64,000 nucleotides of DNA from an uncultured Lachnospiraceae bacterium (lineage in GTDB: Bacteria; Bacillota; Clostridia; Lachnospirales; Lachnospiraceae): the NCBI GenBank assembly GCA_905199445.1, contig CAJKGK010000002.1, positions 62,001-126,000 on the forward strand, in the 5' to 3' direction. The notes under the pieces were generated by a model. The model saw only the letters and a list, made by a program, of their open reading frames with translations, did no database searches and was not told where the DNA came from. Below are positions 15,235-24,518 of the stretch, in pieces (positions within the stretch are counted from its first letter, which is position 1; every line of letters starts with the position of its first letter). The translations under genes and the position numbers were made by a program.

Positions 15235-15966
15235 ATGAGGAGAAAAGCCGGGAACGGGGGACGTCCAGTGAAAATACGTACATCCGTTATATGTTCCGTG
15301 TTGATTTTGAGCTGCTGTGCCATCATTTTAGGGCGGCTGGATGCGCTGACTGTCAGTAATGAGCAGGGCCGGGCGGCAAAGGTAAGGGCAACCATTGTGA
15401 TTGATGCAGGGCATGGCGGAAATGATCCTGGAAAAATCGGTGTCAACGGTGCAGAGGAAAAAGCCATTAATTTAAATATAGCACTGCTTTTGGAGCAATA
15501 TCTGACGGCTCAGGGTATTCAGGTGGTGATGACAAGAACATCGGATACCGGACTTTACAGTGAGGGGACATCCAACAAAAAAGCGGAGGATATGAGAAAC
15601 CGTGTGCAACTGGTAAAGGACAGTCAGGCCGATCTTTTGGTCAGCATCCATCAAAACAGCTATACAGCGCCAAAGTATAAGGGGGCTCAGGTATTTTACT
15701 ATACAGGGTCTTCAGAGGGACAAAGACTGGCAGAGTCTATACAAAACCGGTTTGTTTCCGGACTTGATCCGGATAACCATAGGGTGGCCAAGGATAACAG
15801 TGCGTATTATTTATTGAAAAATGCACCGACGGCCGCTGTAATCTGTGAATGTGGTTTTTTGTCCAATCCTGAAGAATGTGAGAAGCTTTCCGATGAAAAC
15901 TATCAGCGGCAGGTGGCCTGGAATATTTATATGGGGATCATGAATTATCTGAATGGCAGGGCATAG
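15235..15966 (+). CDS. cwlD: N-acetylmuramoyl-L-alanine amidase, CwlD-like
   Basis: A 243-residue zinc amidase (Amidase_3) with an N-terminal signal anchor (about residues 15-33). Zinc ligands: His60 in IDAGHGG, Glu74 in the NGAEEK motif and the His of SIHQNSY; the catalytic Glu lies in CECGFLSNP. In spore formers CwlD removes peptide from cortex muramic acid so that the delta-lactam can form; the size and lack of wall-binding repeats fit CwlD better than a general autolysin. The nearby GH18 enzyme with a spore-lytic type active site supports a cortex role. Confidence 0.85.
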   Translation: MRRKAGNGGRPVKIRTSVICSVLILSCCAIILGRLDALTVSNEQGRAAKVRATIVIDAGHGGNDPGKIGVNGAEEKAINLNIALLLEQYLTAQGIQVVMTRTSDTGLYSEGTSNKKAEDMRNRVQLVKDSQADLLVSIHQNSYTAPKYKGAQVFYYTGSSEGQRLAESIQNRFVSGLDPDNHRVAKDNSAYYLLKNAPTAAVICECGFLSNPEECEKLSDENYQRQVAWNIYMGIMNYLNGRA

Positions 15967-15980
15967 ATACGGGTGTATAT

Positions 15981-16031
15981 AAAGCCGACGCTTTGACGAT
16001 GAAAATATCGTGGAAGCGTCGGCTTTGTTTG
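15981..16031. terminator. Terminator after cwlD
   Basis: AAAGCCGACGCTT at 15981-15993 pairs with AAGCGTCGGCTTT at 16014-16026; the T run is short and broken by a G. It may also serve the convergent DUF5684 gene. Confidence 0.78.
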
Positions 16032-16064
16032 ACCTCTGACGGGTGTGTGTGATCCGTCTGTCTG

Positions 16065-16484
16065 TTATCTGTAGTAGCTGCCCTGGTATCGGTCACGGCC
16101 CAGGCCAATGATTAATACAAACAGGGGATTTAAAATGAACAGGCCAATGGCGTAACCCAGTCCATGTCCAAAGGCTGCGGACATTCTGAACATGGCCATA
16201 AAAGAAAGGATGTAGCTGGCCAGCGTGAAAATGAATCCGAAAAATGGAATTACGGAAAGCAGCGATAATATGATCTGCAGCCAGAAAATACTGGTTGTCC
16301 ATGTAATTTTGTATAAAATATAAATTCTGTAAATGGGAACCAATGCTTTCCATCCAGGCTCTCCGGCTTTTTCAAAAATATTCCATTGAGCAATTACAGT
16401 GAGTATGACAAGGGCAAGCCCGATAAGAACAGCAAAAAGCCCTCCGCCCTGGGCATAACGATAGGCGGAAAAAGGATAAATCAT
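16065..16484 (-). CDS. DUF5684-family small membrane protein
   Basis: A 139-residue integral membrane protein with about four hydrophobic segments (residues 13-32, 63-83, 88-103, 110-126). Between the first two lies the family mark WNIFEKAGEPGWKALVPIYRIYILYKI (shown here only in part as KAGEPGWKALVPIY), found in DUF5684 and in some signal-peptidase-linked proteins. Function unknown. The ATG at 16484 follows an AGAGAGG site; a more upstream in-frame ATG at 16514 lacks one. Confidence 0.8.
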   Translation of the reverse strand: MIYPFSAYRYAQGGGLFAVLIGLALVILTVIAQWNIFEKAGEPGWKALVPIYRIYILYKITWTTSIFWLQIILSLLSVIPFFGFIFTLASYILSFMAMFRMSAAFGHGLGYAIGLFILNPLFVLIIGLGRDRYQGSYYR

Positions 16485-16660
16485 AGGAAGCCTCTCTTTC
16501 TGTTGTTTAAGCACTTTTAAACTTCACAAGTCTCTACTCAAATGTTATACTATATGAGACAGAAAATAAAGGGCTAATGTCTAAAATTATAGTAATAATA
16601 CTAAAAATTCTATAAACTGAACTGTTTTGGAATCGATAATTTTAAAGAGGATGAATTTTT

Positions 16661-17734
16661 ATGAATACAGTTATTTATAAAATAGATGCAACGAACATGG
16701 ATATGGATGTCATCCGTCATGCCGGTCAGATTTTGGCTCAGGGGGGATTGGTGGCCTTTCCCACAGAGACGGTTTACGGCCTTGGCGCGGATGCCATGGA
16801 TGCGCGGGCGTCTGCAAAAATTTATGCCGCGAAGGGCCGTCCGTCGGATAACCCGCTGATTGTTCATATTGCCAGACTGGAATCGCTGACCGAGATTGCG
16901 GCAGATATTCCGGACGCAGCCATAAAGCTGGCCCGGGCATTTTGGCCTGGCCCGCTGACGATGATTTTAAATAAAAGTTCCCGGGTCCCTCTGGGAACAA
17001 CCGGCGGGCTTAGCACCGTGGCTGTACGGATGCCCAGCCATCCCATTGCCAGGGCGATCATCGAGGCATCTCAAACGTATATTGCCGCGCCAAGTGCCAA
17101 TACGTCCGGACGGCCAAGTCCTACACTGGCAGAGCATGTCATCGAAGATATGAACGGGCGGATTGACATGATTATTGACGGGGGTAAAGTGGGTATTGGC
17201 CTGGAATCTACAATTGTCGATCTTACCGGACCCATCCCTATGATTTTAAGACCTGGATATATTACAAAAGAAATGCTTGAGCAGGTTTTGGACTGCGTGA
17301 CCGTGGATCAGGCCATATTGGCTGAAAACAGTGATAAGAATTTTCATCCAAAAGCACCGGGGATGAAGTATAAGCACTATGCTCCAAAGGGAGATCTGAC
17401 TATTGTGGAGGGTGCGCCTGAGGATGTCACCCGGTGTATTAATGCGCTTACGGATCAGGCCCAGGATAAGGGGCTGCAAACAGCCGTGATTGCGACAGAT
17501 GAAACAAAGGCTTCCTACACCTGCAGCCGTGTATTTTCCATCGGGACAAGGGTACATGAAGAGAGTATTGCACAAAATCTTTTTGAAATTCTCAGAAAGA
17601 TGGATACCCTGTCCGTGGATGTGATTTATTCGGAAAGTTTTGAAGGCGGCGGGCTGGGACAGGCTATTATGAACAGGCTGCTTAAGGCGGCAGGACATCA
17701 TGTGATTCAGGCCAATCAAAGCAGATCTGAATGA
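16661..17734 (+). CDS. tsaC: L-threonylcarbamoyladenylate synthase (Sua5 type)
   Basis: Makes threonylcarbamoyl-AMP from threonine, bicarbonate and ATP for the t6A37 modification of tRNAs reading ANN codons. At 357 residues it is the long Sua5 form (B. subtilis YwlC): YrdC domain (about 12-200, with GGLVAFPTETVYGLGADA, KGRPSDNPLIVH and SANTSGRPSP) plus a C-terminal Sua5 domain, joined by the HPKAPGMKYKHYAP linker. First gene of a five-gene operon with 16-30 bp gaps. Confidence 0.95.
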   Translation: MNTVIYKIDATNMDMDVIRHAGQILAQGGLVAFPTETVYGLGADAMDARASAKIYAAKGRPSDNPLIVHIARLESLTEIAADIPDAAIKLARAFWPGPLTMILNKSSRVPLGTTGGLSTVAVRMPSHPIARAIIEASQTYIAAPSANTSGRPSPTLAEHVIEDMNGRIDMIIDGGKVGIGLESTIVDLTGPIPMILRPGYITKEMLEQVLDCVTVDQAILAENSDKNFHPKAPGMKYKHYAPKGDLTIVEGAPEDVTRCINALTDQAQDKGLQTAVIATDETKASYTCSRVFSIGTRVHEESIAQNLFEILRKMDTLSVDVIYSESFEGGGLGQAIMNRLLKAAGHHVIQANQSRSE

Positions 17735-17750
17735 AAAAGAGGGATATACT

Positions 17751-18248
17751 GTGAAATTTAAAAGGCTTATTTTTGTATGTACAGGGAATACCTGCCGCAG
17801 TCCTATGGCAGAATATATTGCAAAGCACAGGCTTGCTGCGGATGACTGGCAGAATCTTAAGGATCTTCAGATCTGTTCCAGAGGGTTAAGTGTCTGCGGC
17901 AGCGACGGGATGTCTCCCGATGCCCGGCGTGTCTTGGAGCTGTATGATATTCCTGTGGGTGAACATTATTCCAGACAGCTTGAAATAGAAGATCTGGCTC
18001 CAGACAGCCTGATTTTAACAATGACGGCTGTTCATAAACATCAGCTGGAGGCAGCGGCCATATCCCGGGGATGCCGTGCAGGCGGTTTATGGACCATAGG
18101 GGAATTTGCCGGTGTGTCTGGTGATGTGAAGGATCCCTATGGGTTTGGTCCGGAAGCTTATGAGCGCTGTTACTGGCAGCTTGATCGGCTGACTGGTCAG
18201 GTACTGGCCCGTCTGCAGGCCTGGCAAACGGATATCCAGAATCATTAA
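17751..18248 (+). CDS. Low-molecular-weight phosphatase, YwlE-like
   Basis: A 165-residue enzyme with the P-loop CTGNTCRSP (Cys10 nucleophile, Arg16) and the general acid Asp in KDPYGF. The Thr in the loop (CTGNT rather than CxGN[IV]) is the feature of protein-arginine phosphatases such as YwlE, which reverse McsB phosphorylation; tyrosine phosphatases usually carry Ile or Val there. The start is GTG with AGAGGGA upstream. The position after the Sua5 gene and before rpiB matches ywlC-ywlE-ywlF in Bacillus, which supports the YwlE call. Confidence 0.88.
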   Translation: MKFKRLIFVCTGNTCRSPMAEYIAKHRLAADDWQNLKDLQICSRGLSVCGSDGMSPDARRVLELYDIPVGEHYSRQLEIEDLAPDSLILTMTAVHKHQLEAAAISRGCRAGGLWTIGEFAGVSGDVKDPYGFGPEAYERCYWQLDRLTGQVLARLQAWQTDIQNH

Positions 18249-18278
18249 AAATCGAAATAAAGTAAAGGAGAGAAAAAG

Positions 18279-18710
18279 ATGATAGCATTAGGATGTGACC
18301 ATGGCGGTTATGAATTAAAACAGGAAATTATGAACCATTTAAAAGAACAGGGACTGGAATATAAGGATTATGGAACTTATTCGGAAGCTTCCTGCGATTA
18401 CCCGGACTTTGCCAAAGCCGTGGCAGAGGCAATTTTGAATGGTGAATGTGAAAGCGGTATTCTTATTTGCGGTACCGGTATTGGCATTTCCATTGCAGCC
18501 AATCGTTATCCGGGAATCCGGGCAGCCAACTGTACAGACTGTTTTATGGCAGAAGCAACAAGAGCGCATAATGACGCCAATATTCTGGCACTGGGGGCAA
18601 GAGTTCTGGGCGTAGGACTGGCGCTGAAGATTGTAGATACATTTTTAAATACACCTTTTTCCAATGATGAGAGACATATTCGCAGAATCGAAAAAATTGA
18701 AGTAAAATAA
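18279..18710 (+). CDS. rpiB: Ribose-5-phosphate isomerase B
   Basis: A 143-residue RpiB/LacAB-family isomerase of the pentose phosphate pathway (ribose-5-P to ribulose-5-P). Seen: CDHGGYELK (Asp8, His9), SCDYPDFA, the anion-hole loop LICGTGIGISIAANR with its Cys base, and the LGARVLG segment. Length standard. AAAGGAGAG before the ATG; upp starts 18 nt after its stop. A related sugar-phosphate isomerase role (allose-6-P) is possible but the context favours ribose-5-P. Confidence 0.94.
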   Translation: MIALGCDHGGYELKQEIMNHLKEQGLEYKDYGTYSEASCDYPDFAKAVAEAILNGECESGILICGTGIGISIAANRYPGIRAANCTDCFMAEATRAHNDANILALGARVLGVGLALKIVDTFLNTPFSNDERHIRRIEKIEVK

Positions 18711-18728
18711 AAAATGGAGGAGATACTC

Positions 18729-19358
18729 ATGGGAAAAATTCAGGTAATGGAGCATCCGCTCATTCAGCACAAAATCGGTATTATCCGTCGCACGGAAACC
18801 GGATCCAGAGATTTCAGAAATCTGATTTCCGAGATTGCCATGCTGATGTGTTATGAGGCGACAAGAGATCTGGAGCTTAGAGATGTGGCAATCGAAACAC
18901 CGATCTGCCATACAACTGTAAAGGAATTAAAAGGGAAAAAGATGGCGGTGATCCCCATTTTAAGAGCCGGACTGGGAATGGTTGACGGAATGCTGACCAT
19001 GGTGCCTGCTGCAAAGGTGGGACATATCGGTTTGTACAGAGATCCTGAAACCGCACTGCCTGTAGAATATTACTGTAAGCTGCCGGCAGACTGTGCTCAG
19101 AGAGATGTTTTTGTGGTTGATCCGATGTTGGCGACAGGCGGCTCTGCGGCAGCAGCAATTACGATGCTCAAGGAAAAAGGTGTACGCAATATCCGGTTTA
19201 TGTGTATTATTGCGGCTCCCGAAGGGGTAGCCAAGCTTTCCGAAGAACATCCGGATGTGGACATTTATATCGGTGCCCTTGATGATCACCTGGATTCACA
19301 TAAATATATTGTACCTGGACTGGGGGATGCAGGGGATCGTATTTTTGGCACAAAATAA
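18729..19358 (+). CDS. upp: Uracil phosphoribosyltransferase
   Basis: A 209-residue salvage enzyme making UMP from uracil and PRPP. Seen: MGKIQVMEHPLIQHK at the start, VIPILRAGLGMVDGM, the PRPP loop DPMLATGGSAAAA and the uracil-binding GLGDAGDRIFGTK at the C-terminus. The ATG at 18729 has GGAGGAG 8 nt upstream and gives the conserved N-terminus; an ATG 15 nt earlier lies inside that site. Followed after 17 nt by the dCMP deaminase gene, making a pyrimidine pair. Confidence 0.97.
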   Translation: MGKIQVMEHPLIQHKIGIIRRTETGSRDFRNLISEIAMLMCYEATRDLELRDVAIETPICHTTVKELKGKKMAVIPILRAGLGMVDGMLTMVPAAKVGHIGLYRDPETALPVEYYCKLPADCAQRDVFVVDPMLATGGSAAAAITMLKEKGVRNIRFMCIIAAPEGVAKLSEEHPDVDIYIGALDDHLDSHKYIVPGLGDAGDRIFGTK

Positions 19359-19375
19359 AATTGGGGGAGGCAGTT

Positions 19376-19861
19376 ATGAGCGATAAACGTAAAGATTATA
19401 TCAGCTGGGATGAATATTTTATGGGTGTTGCCAGGCTGGCCGGTTTAAGGTCCAAAGATCCCAGCAGTCAGGTCGGATCCTGTATTGTGAGTCAGGATAA
19501 TAAAATTTTATCCATGGGCTATAACGGCTTTCCCATAGGCTGCTCGGATGATGAATTTCCATGGGCAAGAGAGGGCGAGGCGCTGGATACAAAGTATTTT
19601 TTTGTGACCCACAGTGAATTAAACGCCATTTTAAATTACCGTGGCGGAAGCCTTGAGGGCGCAAAGCTGTACGTGTCTTTGTTCCCCTGCAATGAATGTG
19701 CCAAGGCGATTATTCAGAGCGGTATCCGGGAAATTATTTATGCCGAGGATAAATATGCAGATACGCCGGCTGTGATTGCCTCCAAGCGTATGCTTAATGC
19801 GGCAGGGGTGCGTTACCGCAGATATATCCCTACTGGCCGGGAAATTCGTTTTACCGTTTAA
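19376..19861 (+). CDS. dCMP deaminase
   Basis: A 161-residue zinc deaminase that converts dCMP to dUMP, the precursor of dTMP. Zinc site: His79-Ser-Glu81 (HSE instead of the commoner HAE) and PCNEC with Cys105 and Cys108. The early SKDPSSQVGSCIV and MGYNGFPIGCSDD segments are typical of dCMP deaminases rather than cytidine or guanine deaminases. ATG at 19376 with GGGGGAGG upstream. Last gene of the operon; its stop is 7 bp from the end of the convergent AraC gene. Confidence 0.92.
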   Translation: MSDKRKDYISWDEYFMGVARLAGLRSKDPSSQVGSCIVSQDNKILSMGYNGFPIGCSDDEFPWAREGEALDTKYFFVTHSELNAILNYRGGSLEGAKLYVSLFPCNECAKAIIQSGIREIIYAEDKYADTPAVIASKRMLNAAGVRYRRYIPTGREIRFTV

Positions 19862-19868
19862 GGTGACC

Positions 19869-20738
19869 CTATTTAAGCCGGGTCTGTATGTATTTTCCGG
19901 GAGGCATACCGCAGGTTTTTGTAAATTGTTTTGTAAATGCATAGACGTCGCTGTATCCGGTAAGCCGGGCAGCTTCTTTAATGGGCAGGCCTGATTCCAG
20001 CATCATCATGGCCTGCCCTACTTTTTGCTCTGTGCGGTAGCGGGCCGGAGATTTTCCGGTATAGGTTTTAAAAGATTTTCGAAAGCTTTCATAGCTCATG
20101 TGAAGACTTTTGGCCACTGACTCCAGAGAAATTTCAGCTTCAAAATCTCTGGAGAGGCGCTCACAGGCCTGCTCCATGGAAGGATTGATGTCCTGGTTCA
20201 CATGAACCGGCAGTCTTTCACGGATGTGGGATGTGCAGGCCGCAGGCCGGCCAAATCCATAAAGCTTCAGCACAGTGGACTGAAGTTTCAGCAAAGCTTC
20301 CGGTAATTCTTCTTTTGAGGCACTTTTAAGTTCCTTGATCAGGTTGGAAAAATCGGCGGGATCCGATTCCAGCAGGCAGGCTTTTTGAACCGGCTGCTCT
20401 GTGACGATATGAAGTTTACATAAGTTTTCGAAGACGGATTTTCCGAAGGACAGAAAAAATTCCAGCCACTGGCCGTCTGGATTAACCTGGGTGGAATGGC
20501 GGATGCCCGGCAGTCGCTGTACCAGATCTCCGGCTTCGATGGGGAGTCTTCGTCCGTCTGTGGTGATATAAGTACCGCTGCCCTGTAAAAGAACAAAGCA
20601 GCTGTAAAATTCATTCATGAAGTTGTACTGAGACCGGTCTGCTGTGGGTTTCGCCATATATCCGCAGGCAATAATGCCTTCCTTTAGGTTATTTCCGATA
20701 CACCGGTAAATGACATTGCTTTTTATGGAATCGTTCAC
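19869..20738 (-). CDS. AraC-family transcriptional regulator
   Basis: A 289-residue activator type regulator: N-terminal cupin-like sensor (about 25-110, with GSGTYITTDGRRLPIEAGDLV) and a C-terminal double HTH (about 185-285, including LSRDFEAEISLESVAKSL and a second helix set ending GYSDVYAFTKQF). The start is GTG at 20738 with AAAGGAAAA upstream. It is divergent from lacZ, 155 bp apart, so it most likely controls lacZ in response to a sugar. The second gene between the upp operon and the atp operon, absent from the common arrangement there. Confidence 0.88.
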   Translation of the reverse strand: MNDSIKSNVIYRCIGNNLKEGIIACGYMAKPTADRSQYNFMNEFYSCFVLLQGSGTYITTDGRRLPIEAGDLVQRLPGIRHSTQVNPDGQWLEFFLSFGKSVFENLCKLHIVTEQPVQKACLLESDPADFSNLIKELKSASKEELPEALLKLQSTVLKLYGFGRPAACTSHIRERLPVHVNQDINPSMEQACERLSRDFEAEISLESVAKSLHMSYESFRKSFKTYTGKSPARYRTEQKVGQAMMMLESGLPIKEAARLTGYSDVYAFTKQFTKTCGMPPGKYIQTRLK

Positions 20739-20790
20739 GGATATTTTCCTTTCTGTACCATTTTGGATAAAAATAACACCAGTTCGGCTA

Positions 20791-20818
20791 TTTCGATCTT
20801 ATCCATATCTATTATAAT
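20791..20818 (+). promoter_or_regulatory. Possible lacZ promoter
   Basis: TTTCGA at 20791-20796, 16-nt spacer, TATAAT at 20813-20818. The weak -35 box fits a promoter that needs the divergent AraC activator. Confidence 0.55.
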
Positions 20819-20893
20819 AAATATATCGATTATTTAAAAGAAAAAATCTGGCGGATATTTTATCTGACGGATATTTTAGAGGAGGAGTTTAAA

Positions 20894-23800
20894 ATGGCGC
20901 ATAGAAATGATTGGGAAAATCAGCATGTGACACAGATTAACAGGTATCCCATGCATACCCCTTACGGGGCCTATGAATCGGTGGAGCAGGCCCTGGAAGG
21001 TGATCGGAACAGATCAAAATTTGTTTTCAGCTTAAATGGTTTGTGGAAGTTTCATATGTATGACAGTCCTGAGTCTGTGGAAGACGGATTTTACAGGGAG
21101 GATTTTGATATTTCCGGATGGGCTGATATGCCAGTGCCTTCCAACTGGGAGCTTAACGGTTATGGAAAGCCGGTTTACACAAATATGCTGTATCCCTTTA
21201 AAAGAGAGGATGCCAGTGCCCGCTTTGAGATGGAGATTGTCCGGGGACAGTGTGAACTGAATGCGCCTTTTGTGCCGGAAAAGAATCTGACCGGCTGCTA
21301 CCGCCGTACCTTTGTGCTGCCTCAGGACTATGTGGGCCGTGAAATTCTTATTGATTTCGGCGGTGTGGAGTCCTGCTTTTATCTGTGGATCAACGGTGAC
21401 ATGGTGGGCTATTCTCAGGACAGTAAGGTTAATGCGGAATTTAATATTACAGAATATGTGCGCCAGGGGGAAAATACCATTGCAGTTCAGGTGATGCGCT
21501 ATTGTGACGGCACCTATCTGGAGGATCAGGATTACTGGCATCTTTCGGGAATTTACAGGGATGTGCGGATTGTAGCTAAGCCATATCAGCATATTCTGGA
21601 TTACAAAATCGAAACTTTGTTTGAACATCATCATTATGATCAGGCCCGGCTTTCCGTGATGATTCATCCGGACAATACAAAGCCGCTGTACGGTGAGCAT
21701 TATGTCCATCTGACCCTTTATAACCAGGCGCATGAGCCGGTGACATCATTTGATACAAAGCCTTTTGCACAGTGTGGTTTTTATTTGTCTCCAAAGTTTG
21801 TGGCCTTTGCTTCGGCCCAAATCAATCATCCTGTACTTTGGAGTGCAGAGACACCCTATCTTTATACGCTTGTTCTGGAACTGAAGGACAAAAACGGAGT
21901 CACTGTGGATATTGAAAGCAGCCGGGTCGGATTCAGACATATCGAAATTAATGACAGCGGTGTGCTTACCTTAAACGGAAAGCGTCTGGTGATCCGTGGC
22001 GTAGACCGCCATGATTTTTGCCCGGAAAGCGGCCGTTATGTGACAAAGGCGTATATGAAAAAAGAAATTGCTGTCATGAAACAGTTAAACTTTAATGCAG
22101 TCCGTACCAGTCATTATCCAGACAGCCTGGACTGGTATGATCTGTGTGATGCGTTGGGGATTTATCTTGTGGATGAGACAAATCTGGAAACCCATGGCTT
22201 TGGAGGTCAGTTAAGCTGCTCGCCAGAGTGGACGCATGCCTATATGGAGCGGGCAGCCCGTATGGTTCTCAGGGATAAAAATCATCCTTCGGTTATTCTA
22301 TGGTCTCTTGGCAATGAGTCCGGCGCCGGAATGAATCATGCAGCCATGTACGGCTGGATTAAGGAATATGATAAGACACGCTATGTTCAGTATGAATCTG
22401 GAAATCCAAAGGGAAATATTTCCGATATTATCTGTCCCATGTATCCAAATATGTCCTGGGTCGAAGATGTGATGGCAGACAGTTCTGATCTGAGGCCGTT
22501 TATTATGTGCGAATACGCTTACGCAAAGAGCAACAGTAACGGAAACTTTAAGGAATTCTGGGATTATATTGATAAATACCCAAGATTCCAGGGCGGTTTC
22601 CTCTGGGATTTTTCGGACAAGGCGATTGCCGTGAAGGATGAAAATAACGGAACAAAATATGTTTACGGCGGTTATTTTGGAGAGGATGTGGTTGATCCGG
22701 TTCCAGACATGTGTATGAACGGTGTTGTACATCCGGATCTTTCATTTAAACCGGGAGCTTTGGAAGTGAGAAATGGTCAGTCACCGGTTTTGATTGAATA
22801 TGTGGCGAACCCTTATATTGGCACCGGCTCCTGGAAGATTGTGAATCATTATCATGTTCTGGATTTAAGTCATCTTAAAGTCCGCTATGAAGTTGTTAAA
22901 AATGGAATACTCACCCGGGAAGGCTGTCTGGAAACATTAACAACTCCGGCCGGCGGCAGTGATGACTTATGGATTCCGGAAATTTCGGGTGATCTATGTG
23001 ATGAAGTTTATGTGAACTACTATGTGGAGCTGGCTAAAGATACCTTCTTTGCACCGGCCGGATATGAGATTTACAGAAAACAGATTCCGCTTACAGGAAA
23101 TGTGTATTGTCCTGAAAGTGGGGAAGTATTTAGCGATTGTGTGCAGGTTCGGGAAAACGATGATTCGGTTGAAATTTTTGGTGACGGCGTCAGCGTTGTT
23201 TACGATAAGAAAAAAGGTGTCTTCAGTCGGGCTCAGTTTAATGGACAGCAGTATTTGGAAGGCGGAAATGACGAATTTTACAGAGCCGTCACCGGTATTG
23301 ATGAAGGAACCCATGAGAAAGGCCGAAACTTTGATGATGACTGGCGGGAAAAGGGTCTTGACCGGCTGGAAAAAAGCGTGGAATCGGTTGTGGTTTGTCC
23401 CGGGGACCGAGTGATTATTTTAAAGGTACGGTCAGTTTACGGAGCCGGAATGTTCAGAACAAATACAACGTATATGATTGGCAGCCGGGGCATGGAAATC
23501 CATAATCAGGTTGTCAACAACAGTGGCTTTGAATGTATTCCAAGAATCGGTCTTTCCTTTCGGCTGCCTTCAGAATACAGCCGCCTGAGCTGGTATGGTC
23601 TTGGACCATGGGAAACCTATCAGGACAGAAAATCTGCAGCTTTTATGGGACAGTATGAGGACACTGTGGCCGCGCAGCACGAGCCGTTTGTTGTACCCTG
23701 TGAATGCGGCGGTCATGAAGATACCCGGTGCATGACTTTAAGCGATGGCCGTCATAAGCTGACAGTGACTGGAGGGGCACCTTTCCATTTCAGTGCGCTG

Positions 23801-23995
23801 CCTTATTCCATGGAAGCGTATTTAAAAGCCGGTTACGCCGATGAGCTGCCTAAAGTATGCACAGGCACATGGCTTATGCTGGATGCAGTTCACGCCGGTT
23901 TGGGCGGTGATACGGGCTGGGCTAAAAATATTCATCCGGAATACAGAATTAAAACCGGAATGTATGCGTATAGCTTTAAACTGATTTTTGAATAA
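20894..23995 (+). CDS. lacZ: Beta-galactosidase, GH2 (LacZ type)
   Basis: A 1033-residue cytosolic glycosidase with the full five-domain LacZ layout: jelly-roll (about 45-220), Ig-like, TIM barrel (about 330-620), a second Ig-like domain and the small-chain domain (about 760-1030). Acid/base Glu475 in SLGNESGAG; nucleophile Glu540 in MCEYAYAKSNSNGN; also RGVDRHDFCPESGR and RTSHYPD. It hydrolyses terminal beta-galactosides such as lactose. No permease gene is adjacent, so substrate must enter by a transporter coded elsewhere. GGAGGAG lies 10 nt before the ATG. Confidence 0.95.
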   Translation: MAHRNDWENQHVTQINRYPMHTPYGAYESVEQALEGDRNRSKFVFSLNGLWKFHMYDSPESVEDGFYREDFDISGWADMPVPSNWELNGYGKPVYTNMLYPFKREDASARFEMEIVRGQCELNAPFVPEKNLTGCYRRTFVLPQDYVGREILIDFGGVESCFYLWINGDMVGYSQDSKVNAEFNITEYVRQGENTIAVQVMRYCDGTYLEDQDYWHLSGIYRDVRIVAKPYQHILDYKIETLFEHHHYDQARLSVMIHPDNTKPLYGEHYVHLTLYNQAHEPVTSFDTKPFAQCGFYLSPKFVAFASAQINHPVLWSAETPYLYTLVLELKDKNGVTVDIESSRVGFRHIEINDSGVLTLNGKRLVIRGVDRHDFCPESGRYVTKAYMKKEIAVMKQLNFNAVRTSHYPDSLDWYDLCDALGIYLVDETNLETHGFGGQLSCSPEWTHAYMERAARMVLRDKNHPSVILWSLGNESGAGMNHAAMYGWIKEYDKTRYVQYESGNPKGNISDIICPMYPNMSWVEDVMADSSDLRPFIMCEYAYAKSNSNGNFKEFWDYIDKYPRFQGGFLWDFSDKAIAVKDENNGTKYVYGGYFGEDVVDPVPDMCMNGVVHPDLSFKPGALEVRNGQSPVLIEYVANPYIGTGSWKIVNHYHVLDLSHLKVRYEVVKNGILTREGCLETLTTPAGGSDDLWIPEISGDLCDEVYVNYYVELAKDTFFAPAGYEIYRKQIPLTGNVYCPESGEVFSDCVQVRENDDSVEIFGDGVSVVYDKKKGVFSRAQFNGQQYLEGGNDEFYRAVTGIDEGTHEKGRNFDDDWREKGLDRLEKSVESVVVCPGDRVIILKVRSVYGAGMFRTNTTYMIGSRGMEIHNQVVNNSGFECIPRIGLSFRLPSEYSRLSWYGLGPWETYQDRKSAAFMGQYEDTVAAQHEPFVVPCECGGHEDTRCMTLSDGRHKLTVTGGAPFHFSALPYSMEAYLKAGYADELPKVCTGTWLMLDAVHAGLGGDTGWAKNIHPEYRIKTGMYAYSFKLIFE

Positions 23996-24049
23996 ACTGA
24001 TTTTGAATACTATGATTTTTAATTGCATGTGAGTGCTTTTTCAGGCCTG

Positions 24050-24097
24050 AAAGGCAGGAGGCAGCAGACGATTTGGCGTCGCTGTCCCTGCCTTTTT
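24050..24097 (+). terminator. Terminator after lacZ
   Basis: AAAGGCAGG at 24050-24058 pairs with CCTGCCTTT at 24087-24095, with inner GCAG..ACG/CGTCGCTG pairing, and ends in TTTTT. Confidence 0.82.
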
Positions 24098-24245
24098 GCC
24101 GTAAGATCAGCGGTCAAAGCTTTTTAACTCTGGCGGCAAAATATTTCAGTAGCATAAAATGTCTGCATATGTTAATATTAACCTTAGATATGTGTCATTG
24201 GGATTCATAGCTGTATCACAGACAAAAGGAAAGAGAGGCATGGAG

Positions 24246-24518
24246 ATGAGCGGCAAAAAAAACAATCATGATGTATTTAGAGCTCTGGCGCTGCTGACTC
24301 AGCTGGGGATTGGGATGATTGTGCCCATCGTTCTGTGTCTTTTTGTGGGCATCTGGCTGGATGAGCTGCTTGGGACGGAGATATTTATATTTATATTTCT
24401 TGTTCTGGGGATTCTGACTGCGTATAAAAGTCTCTATGATTATACACGGCCTCTTCTCAAGGGGGAAAAGGAGCGGGAAAATGAAAAATTCTGGAATAAT
24501 AGAAAACATAAAAAATAA
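24246..24518 (+). CDS. atpZ: AtpZ/AtpI-type F0 accessory membrane protein
   Basis: A 90-residue protein with two membrane helices (about 18-37 and 42-60) and charged ends. RALALLTQLGIGMIVPI and the GIWLDELLGT loop match the AtpZ/AtpI group found at the head of ATP synthase operons, thought to help c-ring assembly or Mg2+ entry. The ATG at 24246 stands 7 nt from GAGAGG; an ATG at 24240 is too close. It overlaps the next gene by 38 nt. Confidence 0.82.
   Translation: MSGKKNNHDVFRALALLTQLGIGMIVPIVLCLFVGIWLDELLGTEIFIFIFLVLGILTAYKSLYDYTRPLLKGEKERENEKFWNNRKHKK

Noticed and set aside
24001..24245. Structured RNA between lacZ and the atp operon
   Set aside because: Beyond the lacZ terminator no fold or conserved motif is visible.
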